Origin: Paraglaciecola arctica
GTDB lineage: Bacteria; Pseudomonadota; Gammaproteobacteria; Enterobacterales; Alteromonadaceae
Assembly (NCBI GenBank): GCA_003232445.1
Contig: QIJM01000636.1
Coordinates: forward strand, 1 to 12,509
DNA: 12,509 bases
Direction: 5' to 3'
The notes beneath the pieces are model-generated. The model had not been told where the DNA came from. It was given only the letters and a program-made list of their open reading frames with translations, and did not search any database. Made by a program: the position numbers and the translations under genes. Positions 1-6,964 of the stretch are shown piece after piece; within the stretch, counting starts at the first letter, position 1, and every line of letters begins with the position of its first letter.

Positions 1-1
1 A

Positions 2-85
2 TCGGGTATTGCTATCAAAACGCCCAATACTATTCTTGATTCTATCAAGATACTCACACTTATTAGCGAGCCAACAACATTGTGA
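2..85 (+). CDS. C-terminal end of an unidentified protein (partial)
   Basis: This frame is open from the left edge of the window for 27 codons and ends in TGA at 83-85. The visible tail reads about SGIAIKTPNTILDSIKILTL and then ISEPTTL. The stop overlaps the GTG start of the next gene (GTGA, bases 82-85), the arrangement seen in translationally coupled operon genes, and this is the main reason to call it real. The G-x-x-x-TPNT...L stretch loosely recalls the C-terminal helix of ketopantoate reductases, but 27 residues are too few to name a family. It could also be a chance open frame at the edge. Confidence 0.5.
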   Translation, partial: SGIAIKTPNTILDSIKILTLISEPTTL

Positions 86-462
86 GTAACTACACAGCAA
101 AAAGCATATTAATGATGACGCTCTTTATGTTGAGTAACTGCGCAGCTACCGAACTTTCGCAAAACACTCCAGCGTTGCTCGAACAATCGTCAGCAGATAC
201 TCGCCTATTACTAGAAAGTACCATCGGCGATTTGCTGAATAGCCAACCGGTAAAACTCGCAGATAACGCATTTACCGAAAAAAGCACTGTCATTATTGAG
301 CGTAGTCAGCCCAAAGATAGCCGAGGCAATCTACTTGATGGGCGAGAAATACGCCCAGCTGATACTGTTACTTTACTCACTGAAGATGGAAAATGTTATT
401 TGAAGCATGATCAAAGTGGAAGTATCAAACTCTTGGACAGTATCAGCTGTAAAGCGAAATAA
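82..462 (+). CDS. Small predicted lipoprotein, function unknown
   Basis: A 126-residue protein with a GTG start. The N-terminus has one lysine and a hydrophobic run ending in LFMLSNC, which resembles a type II signal peptide with Cys20 as the lipidation site. The mature part is a small soluble domain with an AENxF-like segment (LADNAFTEKS), a central DSRGN...GRE stretch and a C-terminal part with two cysteines (GKCYLKH, SISCKAK) that could form a disulfide in the periplasm. The layout resembles small hypothetical lipoproteins of Alteromonadales that I recall only loosely. There is no clear Shine-Dalgarno; the GTG overlaps the stop of the preceding frame, so translation may be coupled. An in-frame ATG at 112 would leave too short a signal sequence. 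An in-frame TAG at 64-66 rules out a longer protein. It converges on nagR, which ends 46 bases away. Confidence 0.65.
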   Translation: MSNYTAKSILMMTLFMLSNCAATELSQNTPALLEQSSADTRLLLESTIGDLLNSQPVKLADNAFTEKSTVIIERSQPKDSRGNLLDGREIRPADTVTLLTEDGKCYLKHDQSGSIKLLDSISCKAK

Positions 463-508
463 TCGATAGCTCATAGTTACCGGAGTATTCGATAAGTTGG
501 CAATATCG

Positions 509-1543
509 TTATTTCTTATTTTGAGTGGACTCTCGTATGATTAACTCTGGTTCAAAATGTTGATGTATTGTCGGGCACCCAACTTTATTTTTTGTACGTT
601 TGGCAACAATATGGGTTATCAATGAAGATGCTGCTTTACGCGCAATAATATTGGTAGGTTGGGCTGCGGTGGTTAGCTTAGGCCATGTTTGGCGAGAGAA
701 AGGGCTGTCTTCAAACCCGGCAATAGCTAGTTGTTCAGGGATCTTTATACCTTCTAACCTTGCAGCAAACAGGGCACCTGCAGCAATTTCATCGTTACAA
801 CAAAATATAGCACTAGGAGGATCTTGCAGCGCTAATAGGTTTTTAGCTTCATTTACGCCTGACTCAAAGGTGTAGTGTCCAGCAATAATGTAATCATCAT
901 TTTTATCCATTTGATATTGTCTAAGCGCATCAATGTATCCGTTTTGACGTTCCTCAGACGAGTGGTGACTTTTATCTCCACTAATAAAAGCGATTTTTTT
1001 ATGTCCTTGTTGGATCAGATGTTCGGTAATTTTGAATGCGGCTTGATGATCGTGAATAAAGACGCAAGGCGTTGATTCTTGTTGTTCAGCCGCGCCTGAA
1101 ATAATACGCACGAAACTCACGTCTAACTCGTCTAACGCGGCGAGCACCTCTGGCATTTCAGATAGAGGAGGAGAGATCACTAAACCGGCTAACCGGGTAC
1201 GCCTTATCATGGTTTTAATTTCATCTAGGACATTCAGACTGTCCGCTTTACATGGGTGAATAATCAGTTCATAACCTTCATTTTTGCATTCGGCCAATAT
1301 CCCTTCTTGCATATCGATAATGTAATAAGCATTAGGGTTATCGTAAACGAACCCTAACGTATATGAATTTGTGCCAGCAAGGTTTCTGGCCGCATGATTA
1401 GGTTGGTACTTTAGTTTATCGATGGCCTTCGTCACTTTTTCTTGCGTTTCAGGCTTAACGAAATCTTCTTGATTGATCACCCTGGAAACCGTCTTAATGG
1501 ATACTCCGGCTAACTTGGCAACATCAGTAATAGTTGATTTCAT
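509..1543 (-). CDS. nagR: LacI-family transcriptional regulator of GlcNAc use (NagR)
   Basis: A 344-residue protein of normal LacI/GalR length. Residues about 4-25 form the helix-turn-helix (TITDVAKLAGVSIKTVSRVI), followed by the hinge helix around residues 44-57 (LKYQPNHAARNLAG). The remainder is a periplasmic-binding-protein-like effector and dimerisation domain, with typical segments such as YTLGFVYDNPN, GLVISPP and AIFCCNDEIAAGAL. It is divergent from nagK across 308 bases. Its likely job is to repress nagK-nagB-nagA-nagP and to be released by a pathway sugar phosphate, as described for NagR of Shewanella; this assignment rests on context. The ATG at 1543 is preceded by AGGA with an 8-base gap. 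Another ATG four bases upstream is in a different frame. No strong terminator follows the gene. Confidence 0.88.
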   Translation of the reverse strand: MKSTITDVAKLAGVSIKTVSRVINQEDFVKPETQEKVTKAIDKLKYQPNHAARNLAGTNSYTLGFVYDNPNAYYIIDMQEGILAECKNEGYELIIHPCKADSLNVLDEIKTMIRRTRLAGLVISPPLSEMPEVLAALDELDVSFVRIISGAAEQQESTPCVFIHDHQAAFKITEHLIQQGHKKIAFISGDKSHHSSEERQNGYIDALRQYQMDKNDDYIIAGHYTFESGVNEAKNLLALQDPPSAIFCCNDEIAAGALFAARLEGIKIPEQLAIAGFEDSPFSRQTWPKLTTAAQPTNIIARKAASSLITHIVAKRTKNKVGCPTIHQHFEPELIIRESTQNKK

Positions 1544-1700
1544 TCATTGCGTCCTGGATATTAATGGAGAAAAATAATATGCACTTTTTAATGATTTTAA
1601 AAACGCGCAAGTTTATGAGAAGTTAACTCACTTAAACAGCCATAGTTTGCTCTTTAATACAACATTTTCCTTTGATTTGTGCCAGTTTTAGCTTAAGTGA

Positions 1701-1728
1701 TTGCAATTTTTCAGTACGCCGCTAATAT
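1701..1728 (+). promoter_or_regulatory. Predicted sigma-70 promoter of the nagKBAP operon
   Basis: TTGCAA at 1701-1706 and TAATAT at 1723-1728 are separated by 16 bases, giving an expected start near 1735 and an untranslated leader of about 115 bases. The boxes are near consensus, and the operator-like palindrome sits directly after the -10 box, which supports the call. No start site has been measured. Confidence 0.6.
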
Positions 1729-1731
1729 TTA

Positions 1732-1745
1732 TGACAGCGTTATCA
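1732..1745. promoter_or_regulatory. Probable NagR operator
   Basis: The sequence TGACAGCGTTATCA is an imperfect palindrome centred on CG, the usual geometry of LacI-family operators. It begins four bases after the predicted -10 box and covers the expected +1, so bound repressor would block transcription initiation. The half-site TGACA agrees with my recollection of NagR boxes in Shewanella-type genomes, but that memory is not exact. Confidence comes mainly from position plus the adjacent LacI-family gene. Confidence 0.6.
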
Positions 1746-1851
1746 TTATGGCTTTATACCCCAGTAAAATAATAGTTTTTGCCGATGTTAAAGCTAAGTG
1801 TTAGTAAACTGTGATGAATAAAATAATGAAGCATGTAATAGGAGTCATTGA

Positions 1852-2742
1852 GTGAGTCAACAAGCGCAATATTATATTGGCATTGATGGAGGTGGTACCA
1901 AATGTAAGGCTCTGTTAAAAGATAGTTGTGGACACATTCTTGGTGAAGCTATTGCAGGGTCGGCTAATCCGGCAAGTAATTTAGAGCTCGCCAAAGAGTC
2001 TATTGTTGAAGCCGCTCAGTTGACCCTTCAGCAAGCGAATTTGCCTAGGTCTACCATTAAGTCATTACATGCAGGTATCGGATTAGCAGGCGTTAATCTG
2101 CCTAAAACAAGATTAAAGATGGAACATTGGTCACACCCTTTTGCCTCTATGTTGATAACCACCGATTTACATATTGCTTGTTTAGGTGCCCATAATGGTG
2201 CAGATGGCGCGATTATTATTTCGGGAACAGGATCATCTGCCGTTGCCGTCAAAAATAATCAACATTTTGAAATCGGTGGCCACGGTTTTACTGCTGGCGA
2301 TAAAGGCAGCGGTGCCTGGATAGGCTTAACTGCCGTACGTGCAAGTTTAGAGGCAATGGACGGTTTGGCACCAACAAGCAACTTGGTTGATTCAATTAAA
2401 GATTATTTAAAGTGTTCAACAGCCATCGAAGTGGCGGAAATTGTTAATGGTTGCGGTGCCACATTTTACGCAGGTTTTGCACCTTTGGTATTTGAAGCTG
2501 TACGGCAACAAGATCCTATTGCATTGGACATTGTATTAAATGGCGCGGATTACTTGAGCAGAATAGCAAGGCGTTTGCTATCAAATCAATCCATGCGCTT
2601 GTCTCTTATTGGTGGTTTGGCGTCACAAATAACACCGTGGTTAGATGATGATGTCAAAGAACAACTATCGCCACCACTATGCTCGCCTGATTTTGGTGCT
2701 GTACTACTTATTGAACAGCAACAACTATTAAGTGTTTCATAA
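1852..2742 (+). CDS. nagK: N-acetylglucosamine kinase, BadF/BadG-type ATPase fold
   Basis: A 296-residue member of the actin-like/hexokinase ATPase superfamily (BadF/BadG/BcrA/BcrD type), the family of animal NAGK and of NagK in Shewanella. It is expected to phosphorylate cytosolic GlcNAc to GlcNAc-6-phosphate with ATP. The phosphate-1 loop is IGIDGGGTK (residues 9-17). A second nucleotide-binding loop is SGTGSS (124-129), followed by the GGHGFTAGDKGSGAWIG signature (142-158). Asp105 in TTDLH is the likely catalytic base position. GTG is the start, preceded by TAGGAG (1839-1844) with a 7-base gap. It is the first gene of the operon; nagB follows after a short gap. The absence of a PTS component fits uptake of free sugar by NagP followed by this kinase. 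Confidence 0.88.
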   Translation: MSQQAQYYIGIDGGGTKCKALLKDSCGHILGEAIAGSANPASNLELAKESIVEAAQLTLQQANLPRSTIKSLHAGIGLAGVNLPKTRLKMEHWSHPFASMLITTDLHIACLGAHNGADGAIIISGTGSSAVAVKNNQHFEIGGHGFTAGDKGSGAWIGLTAVRASLEAMDGLAPTSNLVDSIKDYLKCSTAIEVAEIVNGCGATFYAGFAPLVFEAVRQQDPIALDIVLNGADYLSRIARRLLSNQSMRLSLIGGLASQITPWLDDDVKEQLSPPLCSPDFGAVLLIEQQQLLSVS

Positions 2743-2769
2743 ATAAATTTACATTTAGTGAGAAAATTA

Positions 2770-3768
2770 ATGTCTACCAGTTTTATGGCGAAAGAAGCTC
2801 TAGAGGCCCCTCAGGTTATTGCCAATCAATTAAGTCAAAATGACGAAAGGTGTATTTTGTTAGGCGAAAAAATAAGACATTTTAAGCCAGAATTCGTTTA
2901 CATAATTGGCAGAGGATCGTCTGACCATGCTGGCGTCTTTGCAAAGTACTTAATTGAAGTTGAATTAGGGCTCCCCGTTTGTGCAGCCGCTCCTTCAGTT
3001 GCGAGTATTTATGGTAAAACCCTTACTTTTGATCGTGCTTTGGTGATTGCGATTTCACAATCTGGGCGTAGCCCAGATATATTGCAGCAAACGCAGGCCG
3101 CCAAGTCAGCTGGAGCTTTATGTATTGCATTAGTAAACGATCAAACGTCTCCTTTAGCCAATTCAGTTGATTTTGTTTTGCCATTATACGCTAATGCAGA
3201 ATATTCGGTGGCGGCCACTAAAAGCTATTTGGCAACATTAAGCGCGTTATTGCATTTGGTTACCCATTGGGGCCAATTACAAGAGATGCGTTGTGCATTG
3301 AAATCATTACCTAAATATATGCAGCAAGCGATTGATGCACCTAGCCAATTAAGCAGTGAGTTTATAAAGTCTATTGAGCAATGTGTGGTTCTGGGGAGAG
3401 GTTTTGGTTATGCAATTTCCCGGGAAATTGCATTGAAACTCAAAGAGGTGTGCGGTATTCATGCTGAAGCATTCAGCAGTGCCGAATTTTTGCACGGGCC
3501 AATTGCGTTGGCTGAAAAATCATTGTCTGTCATTGACGTGAGTGTGCAGGATGAGTCGTTTACATCTCATACTAAGCAAATTGATGAGGTTAAAAATCGC
3601 GGTGGTACAGTATTAACTTTGACTCAAAGTAGTCATGACATAAATGCCAGATTAGCCCCTTTGACAATATTACAACGTTTTTATATAGATTTAGAACGTG
3701 CAGCGATTGAGCTAGGCCGTAATCCAGACAAACCTGCAGGGCTTAAAAAAATAACTCAAACAGTATAA
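2770..3768 (+). CDS. nagB-II: Glucosamine-6-phosphate deaminase, SIS type (NagB-II)
   Basis: The protein has 332 residues from the ATG at 2770 and two sugar isomerase (SIS) domains, like the isomerase half of GlmS without the glutaminase domain. SIS-1 shows GRGSSDHAG (about residues 47-55) and SQSGRSPD (about 96-103) for phosphosugar binding. SIS-2 contains LGRGFGYAISREIALKLKE and AEAFSSAEFLHGP (about 232-244), the region with the catalytic glutamate and histidine. It should convert glucosamine-6-P to fructose-6-P and ammonia, replacing the unrelated classical NagB; NagB-II is known from Shewanella. A GTG at 2758 in the same frame would add four residues, but no ribosome binding site precedes it. 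The GTGAG at 2758-2762 itself makes a better-placed weak Shine-Dalgarno for ATG 2770. nagA follows with a 10-base gap. Confidence 0.88.
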   Translation: MSTSFMAKEALEAPQVIANQLSQNDERCILLGEKIRHFKPEFVYIIGRGSSDHAGVFAKYLIEVELGLPVCAAAPSVASIYGKTLTFDRALVIAISQSGRSPDILQQTQAAKSAGALCIALVNDQTSPLANSVDFVLPLYANAEYSVAATKSYLATLSALLHLVTHWGQLQEMRCALKSLPKYMQQAIDAPSQLSSEFIKSIEQCVVLGRGFGYAISREIALKLKEVCGIHAEAFSSAEFLHGPIALAEKSLSVIDVSVQDESFTSHTKQIDEVKNRGGTVLTLTQSSHDINARLAPLTILQRFYIDLERAAIELGRNPDKPAGLKKITQTV

Positions 3769-3778
3769 GGCCAAACTC

Positions 3779-4924
3779 GTGATAACAACTTATATTGCCC
3801 GTGCTTTATTCGATGGTAAGGAAATTAGAAACCATGTTGCCGTATCGGTGGAGCATGGCAGGATTGTTTCTTTAAGTGATGTAATGAATGATATGCCGTC
3901 GGGCATACACCTGAACGGACTTCTGGTACCAGGTTTTATTGATGTTCAGGTTAATGGCGGCGGCGGCGTATTATTCAATGCCGCCCCCAATGTTGATACT
4001 TTAAAAATCATCGCCGCGGCGCATATCAAATTCGGCACCACTGCTATGTTACCAACACTCATAACCGATAAGTTTTCGGTTATGCAACAGGCCGCGGATA
4101 GTATTGCTGATGCTGTTGCGCAACAGATGGATGGTGTTACGGGTATTCATTTTGAAGGCCCTCATTTAAGTAACGCTAAAAAAGGCGTGCACTTCGAGCA
4201 CTTTATTCGGTCTGTTAACGATAAAGAATTAGCGCTATTTTGCCGTAAGGATATGGGTAAGGTCATCGTGACGCTGGCACCAGAAAATGTCCCTGTTGAT
4301 GTGATCGCCGATTTGGTTAGCCAAGGTGTTCGTATATGTTTGGGGCATTCTAATGCTAACAGTAAAACGGTTATGCGGGCACTGGAGGCAGGTGCAAGTG
4401 GCTTTACCCATTTGTTTAATGCAATGTCGCCACTAGAAGGCCGTGAGCCCGGGATGGTTGGTTGTGCGTTGTTGGATAAAGACAGTTATTGTGGCCTAAT
4501 TGTAGATCATCAACATGTACATCCAAAAAGTTGTCAATTAGCCATCAGAACTAAAGGTGCAGACCGAATAATGTTAGTGACAGATGCTATGTCGCATGTT
4601 GGTTCAACGCAAAAATCATTGCCCTATTTTGATACTGTTATTACTCGTAACGGGGATAAACTAACTGTTCCCGATGGCACATTAGCAGGCTCAGTTTTAA
4701 ATATGGCTCGCGCGGTAAGAAACTGCCATATAGATTTAGCTGTATCACTTGAAGCATCCCTACAAATGGCATCATCAACGCCAGCAAATTATCTTGGAAT
4801 AGGTGATATTTATGGTCAGCTGAAGCCAGGATATCGAGCCGATATGGTGTTACTAGATGAAAAATATAATGTGGCTAGCAGTTGGATTGCAGGTCAACAA
4901 CACGTCTATTCCCAGGTTACCTAG
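3779..4924 (+). CDS. nagA: N-acetylglucosamine-6-phosphate deacetylase
   Basis: A 381-residue amidohydrolase of typical NagA length. It removes acetate from GlcNAc-6-P to give glucosamine-6-P in the cytosol. Family motifs appear in order: PGFIDVQVNGGGG (51-63), HFEGPHLS (124-131) with metal ligand Glu126, LGHSNA (188-193) with His190, THLFNAMSPLEGREPG (210-225) with His211, and LVTDAMSHVG (266-275) with catalytic Asp269. The usual DGxHV substrate loop appears as DHQHVHP (243-249), a small variation. GTG is the start; AAGG lies 8 bases upstream, overlapping the end of nagB, so translation is probably coupled. nagP starts about 22 bases downstream. Confidence 0.95.
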   Translation: MITTYIARALFDGKEIRNHVAVSVEHGRIVSLSDVMNDMPSGIHLNGLLVPGFIDVQVNGGGGVLFNAAPNVDTLKIIAAAHIKFGTTAMLPTLITDKFSVMQQAADSIADAVAQQMDGVTGIHFEGPHLSNAKKGVHFEHFIRSVNDKELALFCRKDMGKVIVTLAPENVPVDVIADLVSQGVRICLGHSNANSKTVMRALEAGASGFTHLFNAMSPLEGREPGMVGCALLDKDSYCGLIVDHQHVHPKSCQLAIRTKGADRIMLVTDAMSHVGSTQKSLPYFDTVITRNGDKLTVPDGTLAGSVLNMARAVRNCHIDLAVSLEASLQMASSTPANYLGIGDIYGQLKPGYRADMVLLDEKYNVASSWIAGQQHVYSQVT

Positions 4925-4945
4925 AAGTGACAATAAAAAGGAACA

Positions 4946-6283
4946 ATGATGAATGCCAACGATGCACTAGAGCCTAACCCACCAGTACAAAGCTATTTTA
5001 TGCCACTGGCAATAATCGGCGCCCTGTTTTTTGTTTTCGGTTTTGTTACTTGGCAAAACGGTGCGCTTATTCCTTACTTGCAAATGGTTTGCCAATTGTC
5101 CCACACTGAAGCCATTATGGTTGCATTTGCGTTTTATTTTGCCTATACCGTTATGGCCATGCCAATGGCATCAGTACTTGAAAAAACCGGTTACAAAGAT
5201 GGTATGGCATTAGGGTTGTTGATATTAGTCGCAGGATTCTTGGTTTATATTCCTGCAGCCTATTTTCAAGAGTTTGGCGTGTTTTTAGTCGCACAATTCA
5301 TTATTGGTAGTGGGTTAACCATATTACAAACTGCGGCAAACCCGTACGTGGTTAAAGTCGGGCCTGCGGAAAGTGCCGCAGTACGTATTATGTTTATGGG
5401 ATTAATGAATAAAGGTGCTGGTGTGATAGCTCCACTTGCTTTTACCGCCGTTGTGTTAGGTGATTTTACCGGTGTTTCGGCTGTATCTATTGATGCCTTA
5501 GCAGAGCCTGAAAAATCGGAAATCATCACCGCGCTATCAATGGCTTTAATATACCCTTATTTAGGTATGGCAGTAGTGTTTATGGGTTTAGCATTCTTAC
5601 TTAAAGCATCTCCCTTGCCTGAATTATCTAATGAAGAGGACGAACAAGAAAATGCTGACAACGCCTCAAGTACAAAAACCTCAGTATTACAATTTCCGGG
5701 ATTAGTTTTAGGGGCTATTACCTTATTTATGTATGTAGGAGCAGAGGTGATAGCGGGTGATACCATTGGCCTATTTGCTTCCAATTTAGGTGTGCCAAAT
5801 GCCACTTCACTCACTTCTTATACTATGGCATTTATGTTAATAGGTTACGTCTTGGGCATTGTGTTAATTCCACGTCTCCTATCACAGGAAAAAGCCTTGA
5901 TTTCCTCGGCCATATTTGGGCTTATCTTTACTCTTCTAGTCGTCTTTAGTGATACAGACAGCAATACAATATCTTCAATAATATGGGGTTGGACAGGTGT
6001 ACCGTTATTACCTGATACCATAACTTTTATCGCTCTATTGGGTTTTGCTAATGCTTTAGTTTGGCCAACAGTATGGCCTTTAGCACTAGAAGGTTTGGGC
6101 AAATTTACAGCCAAAGGCTCTGCATTGCTCATAATGGGAATTTCAGGTGGCGCAGTGGTGCCATTACTATACGGGATTTTTTCTGACGCTGTTGATGGTC
6201 AGACTGCGTATTGGATTATGATACCGCTGTATTTATTTATTTTATATTATGCTCTCGCTGGGCATAAAAAGCGTGAGTGGTGA
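4946..6283 (+). CDS. nagP: N-acetylglucosamine permease, major facilitator superfamily
   Basis: A 445-residue inner-membrane protein with a hydropathy pattern of about 12 membrane helices, of the FucP/GlcP-like sugar:proton symporter branch. The first helix region reads ALFFVFGFVTWQNGALIPYL (26-45), characteristic of this branch. A later segment has AANPYV, and an acidic, polar loop at about residues 222-242 (NEEDEQENADN) is the likely cytoplasmic link between the two six-helix halves. GlcNAc specificity is inferred from the kinase, deacetylase and deaminase in the same operon. Two ATGs lie in tandem (4946 and 4949). AAGGA at 4938-4942 is better spaced for the second, so the true protein may be one residue shorter. 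It is the last gene of the operon and converges on rpsQ. Confidence 0.88.
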   Translation: MMNANDALEPNPPVQSYFMPLAIIGALFFVFGFVTWQNGALIPYLQMVCQLSHTEAIMVAFAFYFAYTVMAMPMASVLEKTGYKDGMALGLLILVAGFLVYIPAAYFQEFGVFLVAQFIIGSGLTILQTAANPYVVKVGPAESAAVRIMFMGLMNKGAGVIAPLAFTAVVLGDFTGVSAVSIDALAEPEKSEIITALSMALIYPYLGMAVVFMGLAFLLKASPLPELSNEEDEQENADNASSTKTSVLQFPGLVLGAITLFMYVGAEVIAGDTIGLFASNLGVPNATSLTSYTMAFMLIGYVLGIVLIPRLLSQEKALISSAIFGLIFTLLVVFSDTDSNTISSIIWGWTGVPLLPDTITFIALLGFANALVWPTVWPLALEGLGKFTAKGSALLIMGISGGAVVPLLYGIFSDAVDGQTAYWIMIPLYLFILYYALAGHKKREW

Positions 6284-6371
6284 GCTTAAGTAGTCGCTAA
6301 AATGCTGGGATCAGCTAAATCATCCGATATAGCCTTGGAAAAATCAATAATCGCTCAACATGCTTCCCCAC

Positions 6372-6393
6372 CTAATACCATATATGGTATTAG
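6372..6393. repeat. Perfect 22-base palindrome
   Basis: CTAATACCATA followed by TATGGTATTAG is perfectly self-complementary with no spacer. It lies in the convergent intergenic region, 89 bases after nagP, and its last base abuts the next inverted repeat. It has no T-run, so it is not a standard terminator. It may be a protein-binding palindrome, half of a REP-like or MITE-like element, or a processed RNA hairpin. Confidence 0.85.
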
Positions 6394-6428
6394 ATGTTTC
6401 CATAAAGAAGTCCTCTTTATGGAAACAT
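6394..6428. repeat. 15-base-pair perfect stem-loop
   Basis: The arms ATGTTTCCATAAAGA (6394-6408) and TCTTTATGGAAACAT (6414-6428) pair perfectly around the 5-base loop AGTCC. On the plus strand it is followed by ATTTC, a poor U-run. It could help end nag transcription or protect its 3' end, or, together with the palindrome directly before it, form a two-hairpin repeat unit. The structure is seen directly; the role is inferred. Confidence 0.85.
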
Positions 6429-6452
6429 ATTTCAAGATGGGACAGGGCGCAC

Positions 6453-6486
6453 AAAAAAGGCGCTAACCTTGCGGATAGCGCCTTTT
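6453..6486. terminator. Bidirectional Rho-independent terminator between nagP and rpsQ
   Basis: GGCGCTA (6459-6465) pairs with TAGCGCC (6476-6482), with an inner CC/GG pair and a TTGC loop. The stem is flanked by A6 on the left (6453-6458) and T4 on the right (6483-6486). Read leftward it gives a GC-rich hairpin followed by six U residues, 22 bases after the rpsQ stop, so it should end the S10 operon transcript. Read rightward it can also stop transcription from the nag operon before it runs antisense into ribosomal genes. Confidence 0.9.
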
Positions 6487-6507
6487 CAATTTTGTTTACT
6501 AAAACAA

Positions 6508-6759
6508 TTAAGCTTTAGTAATAACGTCTACTAACGTCCAGTTTTTGGACTTAGACAAAGGACGACATTCGCGTATTGTTACGAAATCTCCTTCGTTACA
6601 TTGGTTAGTTTCGTCGTGTGCGTGTAGCTTAGTAGTGCGTTTGATGAATTTCCCATAAATTGGGTGCTTCACTTTACGTTCTACTGCAACAGTGATGGAT
6701 TTCTCCATTTTGTTGCTGACCACACGACCTTGTACTGTACGAAATGATTGTTCAGTCAT
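6508..6759 (-). CDS. rpsQ: 30S ribosomal protein S17
   Basis: An 83-residue OB-fold protein that binds 16S rRNA early in assembly of the 30S body. It shows the family segments GRVVSNKMEKSI, KHPIYGKFIKRTTKLHAHDE and IRECRPLSKSKNW, all collinear with E. coli S17 (84 residues). It is the last gene of the operon. Its ATG follows the rpmC stop with one base between them. A strong terminator follows, and the spc operon gene rplN, which normally comes next, is absent. Confidence 0.97.
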   Translation of the reverse strand: MTEQSFRTVQGRVVSNKMEKSITVAVERKVKHPIYGKFIKRTTKLHAHDETNQCNEGDFVTIRECRPLSKSKNWTLVDVITKA

Positions 6760-6760
6760 C

Positions 6761-6964
6761 TTACGCTCCTACTGGGGCAGTAGACTTTTCAGTCAGAATG
6801 GTTTTAACACGCGCGATACTGCGACGCACTTTACGAAGACCGTCAGTTTTTTCAAGCTGACCTGTGCTCGCTTGCATACGCAAGTTGAATTGTTCACGAA
6901 GCAAACTAAGTAGCTCAACGTTCAATTCTTCTACGCTTTTTTCTTTCAGTTCTGTGGCTTTCAT
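6761..6964 (-). CDS. rpmC: 50S ribosomal protein L29
   Basis: A 67-residue, mostly helical protein (E. coli 63 residues) that sits near the peptide exit tunnel and contributes to the docking site for trigger factor and SRP with L23. Recognisable segments are MKATELKEKSVEELN, LLREQFNLRMQ and RKVRRSIARVKTIL. The start codon overlaps the rplP stop by one base (TAATG), implying translational coupling. The C-terminal extension STAPVGA is slightly longer than in E. coli. Confidence 0.96.
   Translation of the reverse strand: MKATELKEKSVEELNVELLSLLREQFNLRMQASTGQLEKTDGLRKVRRSIARVKTILTEKSTAPVGA

Larger units (their letters stand above)
1544..1851. other. Divergent regulatory region between nagR and nagK
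   Basis: This is a 308-base AT-rich region without a plausible gene. Its right half holds the nag operon promoter and a repressor-type palindrome, listed separately. An 8-base inverted repeat, TCACTTAA (1628-1635) and TTAAGTGA (1693-1700), has its right arm directly against the nag -35 box. I could not assign a convincing -35/-10 pair for nagR. The nagR ribosome binding site (AGGA on the minus strand) lies just upstream of base 1543. Confidence 0.6.

Noticed and set aside
35..49. Small hairpin CTTGAT-TCT-ATCAAG near the left edge
   Set aside because: It lies inside the partial upstream coding frame, has no U-run and a six-base-pair stem; it is likely chance.
490..508. Possible terminator hairpin (CGATA/TATCG) between the lipoprotein gene and nagR
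   Set aside because: The stem is only five base pairs with a nine-base loop and no T-run on the nagR strand, so it is too weak to call.
6365..6490. CRISPR-like array from the cluster of inverted repeats
   Set aside because: There are no repeated units with regular spacers and no cas genes; the three structures are unrelated hairpins.
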